64,000 nt of DNA from Motacilla alba alba (taxonomy: Eukaryota; Chordata; Aves; Passeriformes; Motacillidae). Under the pieces are notes generated by a model. The model was not told where the DNA came from. It ran no database searches and was given only the letters and a program-made list of their open reading frames with translations. The stretch's first letter is position 1; every line of letters begins with the position of its first letter. The stretch covers positions 26,192,115 to 26,256,114 of the forward strand of contig NC_052018.1 in the NCBI RefSeq assembly GCF_015832195.1, given 5' to 3'. A program made the position numbers and the translations under genes. Positions 10,003 to 24,493 of the stretch are shown one piece after another.

Positions 10003-12299
10003 GGAAATAGAATGTCCATAATTAACAGCATTCCTCCACAGAGCATTTCAAGAAGACACTTCTTTTATTTTCTACTCATCTTTGCTCTGAGATAACCAAA
10101 CTAAACCAGGAAGACATAGAGCTCTTCAACTACCTCCTCCAGTATCAATCCTCAAACATGCCTCATTTTTGCCTTTTACCATTAACACAATAACCTTGCA
10201 TTTGCTTCTGTATAACACACATCTCTCATTCCTCTTAATTGGAAGAAAACATGCATATTTCAGTCATGTAAAAAGAGGCCCCACTAGAGAAGTATCAGAG
10301 ACAAAAAGACATTTCTACCTGTATCTTTTTAGAGTTATTATTCCCTATGAAAATTTATCTTGAGCTATTTCCAGACTTAGAGCTGTAAAATTCTGGAAAT
10401 ATTGTCAGCCCATTTATGTGGATTTTCTTTTTGAAGGGAGTAGTTTCTTTTTCCTTCATGGATTTATAAAATGGAAAGCTAAGTCAGTAACGCTTTTTCA
10501 GTATTTTCTGCTTTACTCTTACAGTGTCACTAAAATGATGTTAATTACATTTCTCTTCAAAGTCCTTGACACCTATTACAAAACTTCTCTAATGAATATA
10601 TTTTTTCTATTAAAATTAGGCACCCCAGAGTAAAAACATCTTTTTGCTACACTAAAGAGTCATGTCAAAACTCTTCAAAAAATAATTTTCTTCTTGTCAG
10701 TCGGTCCAACCCACCAAAAATATTAAATCTACACAGTTCTTTCTGCTGTCAACATTTGCCTCCCACTTAAAGGAATTTTGCAGCCTATCTGGCTTTTCTT
10801 GCCTTTGTATTTGCAGTACTGGCACTGCTTCAATCAAGAATCATAGGCTGCTGTTAACTAGGTCAAGCCCTCTGAAACAATCACATTTCTATTAATGGGA
10901 ATGATTTCCGGAATGGGAGTATCACCAACTTCTTGCATGCATGTACTATTATGTATATCAAACTTATCTAGTACTGAAAGTACACTCTTTCAGCAGGTTA
11001 ATGAAAGAGTGTTTGAACTGTAAGAGGAAGAATGAGACAATGCCAGTGCAAAATAACAATCACCAAATCATTGACAGCTCTAATTTAGAGAGAGCATTTT
11101 TAATTTAAGGTTCATTTAAAAAATACACAATGGGAACTCTGAATACCTAGAACAGTGTTAACAAAAAAATCCCAGCATATTTTTAGAAACAGAAAATACT
11201 GGAAACATACATGAAGGTTCATTTTCTGTCCAAGGCATTGCATTTTAATTGAAAGCAGGGCTATTGGATTTTGAGTCAGGGAAAAATATAAGGCAGATGG
11301 CTCAACAGTTGAACAAATTAAAATGAAGATAATTCATGAGAAGTGAACATCCTAAGAGGTTTCCAGTAATAAAAATAGCATCCAAACCCCTAAGAATTGG
11401 TAACTTAAAAGTAAAAATATTGAGTGTACCAACAGCGGCTGGGAGGGGTTATAAGGACAGTACAATCAGCCACGAACACTGAAAAATTAGCCACTGGCTC
11501 ACTATATTCACCCAGAAACACATTCATGTACTGTATTAACAACATTCCTTTACTTTATGTACACATACTCGTTAAGTCACACAGCTAGCTGGGATGATTC
11601 AGGAAGGATAAGGGAATAGTTCTTCTCACATCAGACACAAGTAAAGTAATACCTCTGCCAGTGACAAATTTAATACCTGTTAGATAATTGCAGGTCAGAT
11701 CTACATGTTTATGTCATTTGTTCTAGACAAATACAAACTGAAGCTTTGTAACTGTATTAACTCGAGCTGAATCAACTCGGCTCTCCAGCAAGAAAAGTGG
11801 CTACTAAAATGATGTTCAGAAATAATTCTGAAAGACAAGTCAAAAAGGAATGACAGAGACATGCAAAATCAGGCACAGTATGAGAAGAAACAAAAATGGG
11901 TATTTAGTGTTTCTCAGGAGGGGAAAGCATCTATTTGCGATGTTACAGATTGAAAAAAAAAGAAACTTTTAGGTATAAGATGTAATTACACAGGGGAACT
12001 CCTGAAAGCATCTGTATTGATAAACTCAAGCCTTTTACAGATTCTTCCCTCATGATTAGATTCCATTCCATAAGGCACTGAAGGTCTTTTCAATTTGGGC
12101 ATGTCTGAAAATACAACATCCATTAAAAGTTTAATTTATTATGCAGGTATTTTTTATTGCTGGACTTTATGGCCATTAGCATCTATCAGGCTGCTTATTG
12201 TATAGAACATCGAGAAATTGCAGAAAAATGATCCTTTAGTAGGTACTCACTAGACTGCATGTATGTGCAACATTGACGCAAGACTTGCCCTCTCCTCCC
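10003..12299. other. Intronic sequence with no recognised element
   Basis: AT-rich single-copy-looking sequence. I see no gene, RNA or repeat family. The short frames at 10169-10363 and 10418-10633 are chance frames. Confidence 0.6.
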
Positions 12300-12765
12300 C
12301 AGAAGAGGAAAGACACTGACAAAGTGGAGCAAGACCAGTGAAGGCCACTCATGGTGGTGAGAGCTGGAGCACTTCCCCTGTGAGAAGAGGCTGAGAGAAC
12401 TGGGCCTGTTTATTGTGGTGAAGAGACAGCTCTGAGGGATCTAACAGCAGGTCAGCAATGCTGATGTTCCCACAGTCATGCTCTTCACAGGAGTGTAAAA
12501 CAAGGGTGACAGAAAACAGGGAACAGGTGAAAATAGAAAGGTTTGGCCTGTGTATAAGGAAAAGTTTTCTCAACACAGTCCAGCAGTGCTGCAAGTTGCC
12601 CAGATACACCATCTCTTCCACTGGAGGATTTCATGATCCACCTGGACAAATCCCTGAATAACCTGGTCTGAACCCTTGGCTGGCCCTGTTTTGAGCAGGA
12701 GGTTGCACTAGAGATTGCCCGAGGCCCCTTGACATGTGAACTATCTTAGGATCCCACAAATGCAA
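12300..12765 (+). mobile_element. CR1 LINE 3' fragment
   Basis: The sense-strand CR1 tail is readable: tgagaagaggctgagagaac, then cctgtttattgtggtgaag, ggaaaagttttctcaacaca, gcaagttgcccagatacacc and the closing cctgaataacctggtctgaa. It is diverged, 5'-truncated and on the plus strand. Confidence 0.8.
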
Positions 12766-15700
12766 TAAATTTCAGACTTATCCGTATCTGTCAAATTTCT
12801 GGAACTTGTCCAAAAGATTTAAATGTCGTTGCAAAAAAGTTAGAAGATAGAAACAGCATGATTGCGTAAGTCCTGAATCATAAGCAAACTTTTTAAACAA
12901 AATGTACTAACATAGGTAGAAAAGTAATTAAACGTCTAGAAAACTTTGTATTTCTAATTAAATGAAAACCAAAGAGTATTAACAAGAAAACAAAGGAGGA
13001 AAATTTAAGAGTGCAAAAACTTATATTTCTATCCTCTCTCTATACTGACAACTGATTTTTACTGCTTTGTCAGTACTTTGGTTCTAACCATTGTGTAAAC
13101 AGCAGCTTGCAAAGGTATGGCACAGGGTAGTTTCTTGTCTAAATTATACTATTGGAAGAAAAATAATTACCTAATGTATCCATCTACTGACCTATGCCTA
13201 GATCAGTATAGATTAAAAAAGCTAAAAAGAGGATACTAGTAGTGTTAAATAACTAGAAAAGTCCTGAAATTAAAATATTACTTCTTAATAAATTTATGAA
13301 CAACATCTCCTACAATGCACACCCTTCCATGAAAAGTTTTAAGTCTGATTTCCAATTAGTTCCTCAAGATGGTAGTCCATATAATCAGAGTTCAGTTGCT
13401 GAATACACTCCCACTATCATTAATACACTGTCCCATGTAAATCTCGATATATAGCAATGGCAATCACAAAAAAAAAAAAAACACCAAAACCCAAAAAACA
13501 AACAAACAAACAAACAAACAAAAAAAAAAAAAGAAGAAAAAAACAAACTCAAACCCCAAACTATTTACAATGAAATTTGCTGCAGGAAATTGATGGAGTC
13601 TTTCTTGCCTCAGTAAAAATAACCAACAGCAATCCAAAGGTCAGCATCAGCAAGTCTAGTATAAAGAAAAGATCTGGGATGCATTTTGAATGTGATGACT
13701 TATTAAATAAAGTTGCTGATAACATTTAAAGGGTGACAACAATGTCAGCTTCAAGATATTGGTGCTTTCTAGCTTTGGAGGAAAAAAAAAGGACTATTAT
13801 TAGGATTTTAGAAGGACTATTAAAGGAAATAAACAATTACAACATCGATTAAATATATTTTTTATCACATTGTTAAAAAGAGAGCAAGCCACTGGGTAAG
13901 ATTTTAAAGACTAAAGTTCTTTCAAAAGTGTATTTGAAGTCAAACATACCTTTGGGGAGTTGACCTGTGTTGGAAGTTTGTTTTTGACAACAGCACTGCT
14001 TTAACTGAGGTGTGCAGTTCACTAAATAGCTGTTCCCAGTGCAGTTCTCCCTTCTTACCTCTTATCTTCAGAGCAGCTTAGACAGTATTATGATTACGTT
14101 ACCAGTTGGATGAAAGACAAACCTAAAAGTTGTTGGAATATTTTTTATTTAATCCTGGGTTTCTTTCATCTGAGAATGAGACTAGTCATAAAAAGAAGAA
14201 ACAGACAGCATGAAGAGTTACTCAGACAAGTAAAAAATAAAGCAAAAACCAACAGAAAACATAACAAGTCTATTTATTTGTGAACATATCTCTAGGTGTC
14301 CTTGAATTTAAGACCCTAGAAAACTGTGTTGCTATGACATGTAAGAAAAGGAAAGTAGCTTTTTGCCGAAGATTTTTGTAGCTTCTACTGAGTCAAAGTT
14401 TATTCAACAAAACACTTCAGGACACACTGAAGTGTTCCCACAGATTAATTTGAAGAAAAAGCATCAGTGCTGTGCAACATATTGTGTGGTGTGGAACAGA
14501 TACATAGGGGTGGAAGATGAATCGATCACTGAAATCGCAGGGACGTCCACATATTCATTACCTATTCCTGACTATCTGAAATCTGCTGGTTTTCTTGAGT
14601 GGTTGCTCTACCCAGCTGGAGTAACCAGCCAAAAGGAAGCTTTTCTGTCTCTTCACAGTTTCTGGGAATTTTCTTTTAGTCTCTTCAGTCCTAGAACTTA
14701 TTAGTGATAATAATGTCTGCTATTCTGTCCTCAGAGCAAGACAGAGATACGAACCAGCCAGCAATTTTTTCCTTTCTGGTCTTATCTAGCCTTTTTCAGA
14801 CTTTTCTCTACTGTGAGGTAGAACAGCTGCAGAATAAGACTGATGACTAGAAGTTCAAAATATTGAAAAATATGAAATGATGCTACATACTGAAGTTAAG
14901 AACCAGTATAAAATTTTGCTTGACGTTCAGGCTTCCCACTGACCTCTCCTCGTTTTCCAGTTAGCAGTACCACTAATGAGCTGATAATCTCTGCTCAGAC
15001 AGTTATCAAAGTATTTGAAAGGTTTCTACAAACCATCAAAATAGCAGTTTTCATTTAGGATGTGACTTCAGATCTTGGGCTCAGAAAGTCATCTGTATCT
15101 GAAAGACTGACAGGAAAACAGAAGTTCAGAAGAGATGATGATGAAATACCAGGTAAATGCAAGGAATTTGCAGCTGAGAGGTGGGAGAGATTTCAGAGTG
15201 TCAGAGTACGACCTTTGCCTCCTAGTGTGCTCTGTCAGCAAAGAATGGCTCTGACTGCTATACAGACAGAAAAATACAGAGTGTATTCATATCTATAAAA
15301 CAAATAGCTATATGTAAAAACCTCAAACTTTTTATTCATAACTGGTAAAAATGCACAAAAGAAGGAAACAAAACAGTACTGTTAGAACGATTATATTCAC
15401 CTGTCTACAATGACATTTTCTTAAACATCTATTGTTTCATTGAAGACTTCATTTACAGAAAAGTTGCATCCAGGTGCTCATTAAGACTATGTAGCCAGCA
15501 TACATATTCAGCCAAACGTCGAGTTTAATGATGTTCAGAGACTTACTGTATGTTATCAGGATTTCCTAGTTCATCCAAAGACTACACCATTTCCTATCAC
15601 AATGGAAGATGACTCATGTGCTTCAACTGAAACACATTTTAATTTATTTTACTTGAGAGTGAGAGCAACAGTTACAAAGAAGAACTTGACAAACTGATAT

Positions 15701-18094
15701 CTAAATTGAAGGACTAAACTAGTGATATCTGAACAGCAGAAAGTTAAGCCTTCACACACAAACCCACTGGAAAGCACATCTTTGCTTTAAGCCTCCACGG
15801 GGAAGTCCTTACAAACAAATCATTGCCCAGAGGATCAGTAGCACACACTAAAAAGATGATCAAACTTCCAGTACCACCTCTTCAGGATAAATATGTCAGC
15901 AATATCTAAAAATATATGGCCCATGAAAACCTGAATTAACACACTTGTAAATGTGCAGTGAAAACAAAAGAAACTGAAATAAAGAAAATGTGTAAAATTA
16001 AAGATATTTTAATAATCTGAGCAGGTTTTATTGCAGTACCTCCTGTGGATTTTTCTGCATTTGATTTTCCAATGGATTTGACAGAACACACTCATGCTCA
16101 CACCTCACTCAGTAGGTTTTCCTCACCCATGCTGCACTTCAGGCCATGCCTAAGTACAGGCTGCTACCCACTGATCTGCAGACATGACAGGGACATGTGA
16201 ACAAGGTACCAAAGCTTGGGCATGTTCATTTAATGAAACAGCCATTACACAAGGATACAGAAACCAGTCCAGTAACCACGTCAGAAGCAGAAACAAGCTA
16301 CAACTAGTTTTTGTTAAGTGACCCTGAGTGCTATTGGCTACAATTTACTTATGCAAGAAAGAGCTTTGGCAGCTGAGGCAGGATTAGGGACATTCTTACA
16401 ACTCAATATAAACCAAGTGTGTGCAAACTATTCAACAAAAAGCAGGAAACCTCAGTCCTGCCTGGAAATAGGATACTCTATGGCAACCAAGTGAACTCGT
16501 AGTTGTAAGAAAGAAACCACATTAATATCGGGTAATATGATGCCACTACTCTGGGTTATTTGACACAAGGAATTAAAACTCATGCTAGAGTGGTACCAAA
16601 ACTGACACTCTGGCAAACAAGATGCATGTTTTTCATAGATTTGTCATGCTGGCTTAAGAATACTTGTTTTCCTTTTCCAGGCCACAGCACTAAATTAAAA
16701 CATGCTGATGTCAAGGAGACTTGTTTCATTTCCTGCAAATATCCTTTGATTCCTCCAACAACATTTCTAGAAATCAATTTTAAAAGGTGACAAAGACATG
16801 TTTGAACCCGTCTACAACACACTTCATCAAAGCCTGTTATCTTGTCAAGGGGAAAAAAGGGGCCCAGGATAATGTTTTCAAATAATATGAGTACAGTGTA
16901 TGCTCCTGGCATGTATCTAAAAATCAGTGATGAGAAGCATCCCTTTTTTCTCCACCAGATCCTTTGCTTCTTATTCAATTGAAAAAAAAATAAGTATCAC
17001 AGATGGGATCACTAACAAATACCATTTATATGAAACTGAATCCAGAGTAAGAGGAGTGCTGCCAGGAAACAAGCAACCTGAGAAGCTCCCAATAACAGTG
17101 AACCCTGCTTGTGATGAATTCACACAGCTGCTTGTTACAGTCCAGGAGTAAGTCTGAATCCTTGCTGGGCCCTTACACAAGTGGATATCCATCAATTATA
17201 TCTAGGCATTATATTCCTAACTCCAGCTGGCTAGAAGACACCACATTGGCCTAAATGGCCAAATATCTTTTTTCACTCTGTCAAAAAGATGCATTTCTTT
17301 TTCTTAATGACAAAGTCCTGCAGTTCTAACAGCAACACGTCATAAAACCAAATATATTCTCAGCTCCCATGGATGGCTTTTCATCATTAGAAGTCAAAGC
17401 AATGGCACCCACTTTTAAGGCAGTTCCTAGTCCAAGGGATAGAAAAACTGGCATAAAAGTCTGTGCCAGACTCAAGAGTTCACACCTCAAGCCCAGTGCA
17501 CCTCACTGTATTATCACTGTGGAAAAGACTGGGATCAGTTCTGTGGGAGACAACAGGTTTTTTTCCAGGAACCAGAATTTCCAGAAGACTAAGGAGTATT
17601 ATGACTCTTTCCCAAAAACCTGGTTTCAGGCATCACTTTTACCTTGTCACTACCACAAAATGGTAAGAAGACAGTAACTAATGAATTTCTACTTCCTATA
17701 CATTTGAAATTAGCTGGTACGTTTAGAAAATATTGGGGGAAAGGAGCCTGGCAGACAAATAGACCATTTAATTGTACAAACTAACTGTACTTCCTTGGAA
17801 ATTTTTTCTTAAAATGACCATAAAAGTCACCACAGTACTCATTTTGCCCTGTGATTTGTGAACACCTAATACCTAAAAAAATGCAGAAGCACAGAGTACA
17901 TGACTGAGAGGGAATATAATAAAATTATTTTTGACATAGGAGCTCATAGCTGCCACTATGCAGGCTTATCATTACCCTTCTCCTTACCAGCATATCTATC
18001 ACTAAACTGTTCAGGGAATAATGTACTGCAGCCCAGTAAAGCACTATGAACCCAATAAATATTTGTGCAGAACAGAATAAAGAGCTACAATATA
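12766..18094. other. Intronic sequence with an A-rich tract only
   Basis: Apart from the A/AAAC tract at 13466-13548 I see nothing assignable. Frames such as 14363-14704, 15062-15298, 16580-16978 and 17369-17677 have no family signature. Confidence 0.55.
13466..13548 (+). repeat. Poly-A / (CAAA)n low-complexity tract
   Basis: An A run, then six tandem caaa units, then another A run. It could be the tail of an old retroposed sequence, but no body is visible upstream. Confidence 0.9.
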
Positions 18095-18460
18095 ATTCTG
18101 GAAATTAATCTGAAGCACCAGTCTTATGAGAAGCATCTGAGGTACCTAGGGTTGTTTAGCCTAGAGAAAACGAGAATCAGGGAAGACTCTATTGTTCTCT
18201 ACTACCACCTGTAAGGAGGGTCTACACAGGTGTGTGTCCATCTTTTTTCCCATTTAACAACCAGAGGACACTGTGCCAGTGCAGGTTTAGATTCACTATT
18301 AGGAAAAATGTCTTCACTTAAAGGGTTTTGAAGCATTGGAACAGGCTGCCCAGGGAAGTGGTGAATCCCTGAAGTGTTCAAAAACACGTAGTTAGTGGCA
18401 CTTAGGGACATGGTTTAGTGGTGGACATGGCAGTGCTGGTTAATGGACTCAATCTTAGAA
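18095..18460 (+). mobile_element. CR1 LINE 3' fragment
   Basis: The sense-strand CR1 tail: gggttgtttagcctagagaa, then ggaacaggctgcccagggaa, gtggtgaatccctgaagtgt, and the near-end ggacatggtttagtggtgga. It ends at tggactcaatctt, where an antisense CR1-type 3' end begins. Confidence 0.85.
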
Positions 18461-18500
18461 TCACAGAATAAGTAAGGCTGGGAAGGCCCCTATGATTGTA
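18459..18500 (-). mobile_element. Short antisense CR1 3'-end scrap
   Basis: The sequence agaatcacagaataagtaag, gctgggaaggcccc is the reverse of a CR1 3' terminus. It abuts the tail of the preceding plus-oriented CR1, giving a tail-to-tail junction. Confidence 0.5.
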
Positions 18501-19692
18501 AGTAAACAGAGGCAATAAATTTCATCTAAAAAGTATAAGTACCTTTCTGCTTGTTTTGTTCACCAATTTGAATGTTGGTTAATCTTGTTACCCCCAAACC
18601 ATACAAATTTGCTATATGCCCTGCTTTTCTTTAGGAGCAATTTGTTCCTTCCAGAAAGGTAACTGGCAGGTAGGCCTTGGTTCTGAGAGTGAAAAAGAGC
18701 AACTGCTTTACTTAGACGCATCAAGCAAACAAAAATGCCCATTATACCCTTGTGTATCTGGGAACACCTTTTACTTCCTTCCTGTCTCCCACTTTATATG
18801 TCACCTTCACAATTTACCTCACTGTTCATTAACAGGCATACAAAAATTTTCTCCTCCTAAGGAGCTCTTCTTTCCCAGCTCTGGTGAAACAGTAGAGAGA
18901 TCTCCAAGACCTGCCACATTTAAGAACTGTCCTGCTTCACAAGAAGCATCCTAATTAATCAGATGAAAGTGCTTATGCTGCTGCAGATTAGGTAACACAA
19001 ATTATCCTAAAAATAGGCAAAAATACAATTCACAATGAAAAGGTGAAAAGGAAATTTTTCAATTTGTCTTAATTTTATGTCTCGGACTAACAAACTTTTT
19101 CATCTGGTTACATGTCACTTGCCAACCACCGCAGCAGCTGGTAAAAAAAAATTAAAATTTGTTAATTTGTGCCTAAGGGTGTACAGGGCAAAGAAAGCTC
19201 TTGGACAAACCCATACTGATTCAAGCATGCTGAAGGGTCTGTCAGCTGCCTTGATTAGCTCAGCCTCTCAAGTTCAGAAAATGCCACAGGCTCATTCTTG
19301 AAGAAGAAAATTTCCAGGAGTATAATGTGTTGCAAGACAATCTGTTCCATAGCAAAACAAGTCTGTTCAGGCTCAACCCAACACAAGAACTGCAATTTGA
19401 TGCTGAGCTAATAAGGAATTTAATATTCTTGTGGAAGTGCTTATTTTCTCAACAAATTTTAACCATTTTTAACTCCCTCAGGTCTTGGTATGTATAATGC
19501 TGGGTTGTTTTTAATGCTGGGTTTTTTTAAGGCTGATAAAAATCCTATAGCTTTCTCAGTTTTAGGATGGATGCCATCAATAGCAAGAGCTGATGGCACT
19601 TATATAGTCATCATTTCAATTTTATGGATTAATGAAAATAAAAGACAGATTTTTGTTTCAGTCAGAAAATACACAGCACTCTTAGTACTGGA
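18501..19692. other. Intronic sequence with no recognised element
   Basis: No gene or repeat family seen. Frames at 18560-18742, 18616-18954 and 19077-19301 are not convincing. Confidence 0.55.
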
Positions 19693-19990
19693 GAAAATCA
19701 CAGAATGTTAAAGGTTGGAAGGGACCTTAAAGATCATGTTGTTCCAAGACCCCTGCCATAGGCAGGGACACCTTCCACAAGACTCTTCTCAGAGCCCCAC
19801 CAAGCCTGGCCTTGAATATTTCCAGCGATGGAGCATCCACAGCTTGTCTGGGTAACCTGGCCCAGTGCCTCACTACCCTCACCCTCAGTAAAGAATTTTT
19901 TCATAATACATCATTTAAACCTACTCTCTTTCAGTTTGAAGACATCGCCCCTTGTCCTGTCACTACATGCTCTTGCATCAGAGGTATAAC
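19693..19990 (-). mobile_element. CR1 LINE 3' fragment
   Basis: Classic antisense CR1 3' end: aatcacagaatgttaaaggt, tggaagggaccttaaagatc, then gcctggccttgaatatttcc and agacatcgccccttgtcctg. It is about 300 bp and 5'-truncated. Confidence 0.9.
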
Positions 19991-22440
19991 TGGGGCATAT
20001 CAGTTCTTGCCCACACATGGATTCATGGCTACCTAGCTGAGAATATTAAAGTCCATTTTAAAAGTATTTGTTTAAAAGGATGCTTCAAGAAAAGACATGG
20101 GTCTTTTCAAGCATCTATAAAAACAGCAAGTGTGAGTAATTTCAAAAGAAAAGTAACTAAATAATTAAAATATTAAGCAAACAAAAAAGAGGGAAAGAAT
20201 AGACAAGAAACAGAAACTTTTATCTGCACCTTTATTTTCTTCTGTTTTCTCCAAAACCTACAATGGATTGTACTCTTTTCTTGGCTGAAAAACATTTTCC
20301 TAAATTCCAGAAAGCAAAATTAAATATTGTGACTGCTTCCAAAATACTGTACAAGACATGACATTAGACACTACACATATAGCTTGTTTTCCATTAAAAA
20401 ATATTTTCTAGAAAAAAGGTAAGCCAGAATGAAGATAGAAGGCAAGGCATCTGGAAGTGTGGAGAGAAAAGGTGCCAAGAGATGACCAAGAGACACTTAA
20501 GGTAATATGAAGCAGAAAAACAAGAAAAAAGATGACAGAATCAACCAAAGTAACAAACAAACAAAACATATAAAGGAGAAGAAGGGCAAAAGTTCATGCC
20601 ATGCTTCATCAGTCTTCAGCAACAAGTTCTCAGGCGGGACACCAGAAACAGAGGGAACAAATCTGAAGAGTACACTTAGATGGAGAATAAGAAGGAAGGA
20701 TCAGAGAGGAAGAACAGAATTGTTTGTGAATGGGAGCCAAAAGAGAAATGGGCAAAGATAGACCATCTCACTGATCAGGCACACTTTGAAATCTTAATGG
20801 TTAATATTAATTTTGCTATCTATCTAAATACATAAGTCTCTTCTTAGCAACTTGATATATCAAGGTTTAAAAATAAAAAGTAAATGGATAAATAAACTCC
20901 ATAAATATGTTATATTAACATGTTAAATGCCTCTGTAGTATCTTCTAGGGTATTCTAGAAAGTCCAAGATGTCCAAGCCAAGCAGGGTCAAGCAATACAC
21001 ACAGTTAAGCGTCCTACATTAAAAATACTTCTATAATTGAAATTGCACAACAGACATGAAAGGAATTTTCAATAAAATTACTTATTTCCATTTTTGTAGG
21101 AAAAAAAAGTCATGTTACATTTATCTATGCATCTACCTATCAGTATTTTTAGAGAAGTGCAGGAAAAAAAATCATTCTTTAATCAAATCAAAAAAACATC
21201 AACAACTTCGTAATAGAAAGTAGTATTTGAATAGCATATTGATAAGCAAAAATCTAGATTTTGAAACATTAATATACAAATAAACTGACATGGGATATTA
21301 ACAGGCTTGTTATTCTTTCTGAATTCCTTTTTAGCTTTTCTGCCTTGAAATTGATACTGCCACTATGAACACTCCAGTGACTTAGGCTGCATTAATCAAA
21401 AGATGTGCGCTGCTCTATTTCAGAAGATGCATGCTGCTAAGGAAAACATCTCTACCAATTAAAATTTCTGCACACAAATTAAAGGCTAGGCTATCATTAT
21501 TATATGAAGACAGATTCCAATATCTGCAAGCAAAAAAAAGAGCAATTATTCATGTAGTTAACTGAAAGTCTTAGAAAAATGTAACTTCCCACAAAAGATT
21601 GTCTGGCTATCTGCCAAAAGAAAATGGAAAATATGCAGATTTACCTTTGTGATCTACATAATATTTTGGCTATTGGCTATTGTCCCCTATTAAACATCTC
21701 TCTCTCATGCCATATGTAAATCATTTCATAGAGACAAATTCTATGAGTTTGAAAATAAATGTTTCTGGAGAAATTATTATGTTTTTATTAAAGAAGAAGC
21801 ATCTGAGAAAGCTTTGTGTAAGAAGTCTATAGAAATGTTTAGCTAACACAAATCAGCAGCAGCAAATCAGCAAAATTATAGAGAAACATAAGAACATTAG
21901 AGATATTGTAAGCCTATTCTAGAACTGACATGTTTAAGGAAAAATTAACTTAGCCCTGGATTTTAAAGATGTTTAAGTTCTTAATCTATCCTGAAATTAA
22001 GGATTCAGAGGAGCAGGTATCTTTTGAAGCCACACCTTAATTCTTCCAAATAAAGCCAGGACTGGATCCTGAAGTTCTCTACAGCCAAGTACAGCACTAG
22101 ATCCAATACTATGAAACCTGCTCATGAATCACAGCACTGTGCCAACACATTCTCATTTGTAGGATGAAAGGGCTCTCTTGAGATTCAGATTCCACTAAAT
22201 ATGCTTAGATCTAGAAACAGATAATTAGGAAATCAGTGGGAAAAAGACAAGAAAAATGCATAACTTTTCAGCAAACATGAACTAATCCATCCACTGGCTT
22301 TTTGTGCCTGTTTTGCTATTATGCAAGATCCCAACCAAAAAATGGTATCTGAGCAATGAACACGTACTACTACACTCTCCAGTACTACAGTTTAGAGAAA
22401 AGAGAGGCCCAGTCTTATTATGTTTATATACTTATTACAG
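19991..22440. other. Intronic sequence with no recognised element
   Basis: AT-rich, with a purine-rich patch near 20440-20760 that generates a lysine-rich chance frame. Nothing else noted. Confidence 0.55.
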
Positions 22441-22565
22441 TGTTTATTGGGTTTGCATGGCCAGGTTTGAGTAAAAGGGAGGCTGCAGGGGTGGCTTCTG
22501 TGAGATGCTGCCAGAAGCTTCCTTCATGTCCAGTAGAGCCAATCCCAGTCAGCTCTAGCAAACAT
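22440..22565 (+). mobile_element. 5' fragment of the same LTR family as 8934-9997
   Basis: It reads gtttattgggtttgcatggc, then aggggtggcttctgtgagat and gctgccagaagcttccttca, parallel to the first 130 bp of the LTR at 8934. The remainder of the LTR is missing. Confidence 0.75.
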
Positions 22566-24467
22566 TACCAGCTTTCATTTCAGTGCCAGTTTATACATTG
22601 TTTTTCCAATTAAACCCCCAATATTAAGCATCAGGAAAGAGATAAATTTGAATAAACTCTCTTATTTGTAAGAGCCATTTTCTAATATGACATTGACAAA
22701 CCAATGCAGTTTACAGGTGCTATCATGGAGGACAACCACATGAGAAAAGATATTTCTCCTTGAGGATCTGCAAGAAAAGTGATGAGGGCTGGCTCAGCAG
22801 GCAGATCTTAGCTGGGAGATGACATCTCAGTAACAAATGATGAATGACTGGGTGGGTGTAGAATGGAGAAAACGCTATGAAGAGATCTGAAGAAAGAAGC
22901 CTAACCTGCTTATTGTAGAAGAAAAGATAAAAATCACAGGTCAAACTCTAAGAAAGGACAATCAGAAGTGTTTTGAAGGGATACAAATCAGGCAGATTTA
23001 AGCTGACATCCTGAGAGAAGGTTATAGAAGCAGCAAGAGAGGCAAACATGAAAAATTAGCTGGATGGATAGACTACATAAATAGATAGACTGATCTTTCA
23101 CTTCTCACCTGTATGCTTTTTGAAAGCAAAAAGTAAGAGAATCTGATACCCCTGGGTGTGGGTATCACCCTGAATTGTCTTATAAGTATTTGGCACTGCA
23201 GGCAATGTGATATTCCCTAGAGAGAACCTGAGATCAAATTCACCCTTAAATATTCATCTTGCATTGCCTTTCACAATACAATCAAGAGCTGCTCCTAATT
23301 GTAGAAAGTTTTTCATGTATATGAATTGTCATAAAAACAGATGGTTAAAAATTGAACTTTTTCATAGCAGAATGTTAATAAATATATTCTAATAATAAAG
23401 TCACTTGTTTTATTTATGGTTCAGGAACACTTTAGTCCTTCCCCTGCTTGCAGATATGTATCTTCAATGCACCTAAGAAAGACAAATAGACATGATGAAG
23501 AAATCATCCTTTTTCCTTTTTTTCTCCAGAGCTCCATTGTTCTGTGTGAAAAGCTAGTAGTGTAGGTACAACTCCACAATCTTAATGATGAATCAGCTCT
23601 AAAACTATTTTATAGAACATAAAGTATTGTGGGCACAGTACCAGTGAAATTCTGAAGTGCATCACAGCATTCCTTGTGCTATTGGTACACTGTCTACTGT
23701 ATGTTCAGAATTTTATCTATATGCAAAAGGTCATCAAGCCCAATGGAATTTTTGTTTCATAAACAGAAGTATGCTTTAAAAAAGCATCCAGTCTTCCGAT
23801 ATACTTCTACCAGGCAGTAAAATCTTGGACCTAGGATGGCCTTAAATAATGCCAAGAGTTTTGTATAAGGATTGTTGAGCAATATAAGTAAGCTCAGCTG
23901 CTCATTTTGCATAAATTCATACTCAACTGAAGGAGGATATATGAGTACTATCTGTTCCAGCTAAATTAATTTTGAATTCAAGATTCAAACGAATAGGGTA
24001 ATGATTACCATTTTTTTTGTTTAGAGACATATTTATTTGTAGTAATTGTGTTAGAATTGTAATTACAAAGAAACAAGCTGAAGGAAGCATTGGTAAACAT
24101 CTTAACAGTCCACTCTTGCTATTAGCTAGGTGAGATGTGTAAATAAATTACAAAGCAAATAATATAAACCTTATAGCTGTCAAGTATAGCAAATGTTATG
24201 AATTATCCTGCACTGTGTTGAGTTCTGCATAGTCCAAAATTGATTAAGTCATGGGTAATGCAGAAGAAAGGAAAAGACCTTACAGTAGATGTTAGTCCCT
24301 TAATCAGAGGAAGAGATGTAGTAGCAGGAGGCATAAAATAAACTAGGTGTAATAGTAGTTACTGCTCAAAAGAGCCAAAACAATCATGGTAGAAAAACTG
24401 GCTGTCGACCTACACAGAAATATCTTCTGTATTTTGGTTATTTTTCCGTCTAATTCAAATATGCTGC

Positions 24468-24493
24468 TTTTTTGTTTTTTTTTTTTTTTTTTT
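24468..24493. repeat. Poly-T run
   Basis: An almost pure T tract with one G, about 26 bp. It may be the reversed tail of a retroposed sequence, but no body was recognised. Confidence 0.85.

Noticed and set aside
14363..14704. 113-codon plus-strand frame
   Set aside because: Length is within chance for AT-rich intron and there is no recognisable motif or splice context.
20507..20761. Lysine-rich plus-strand frame
   Set aside because: Purine-rich low-complexity sequence; no domain or neighbouring exon signals.
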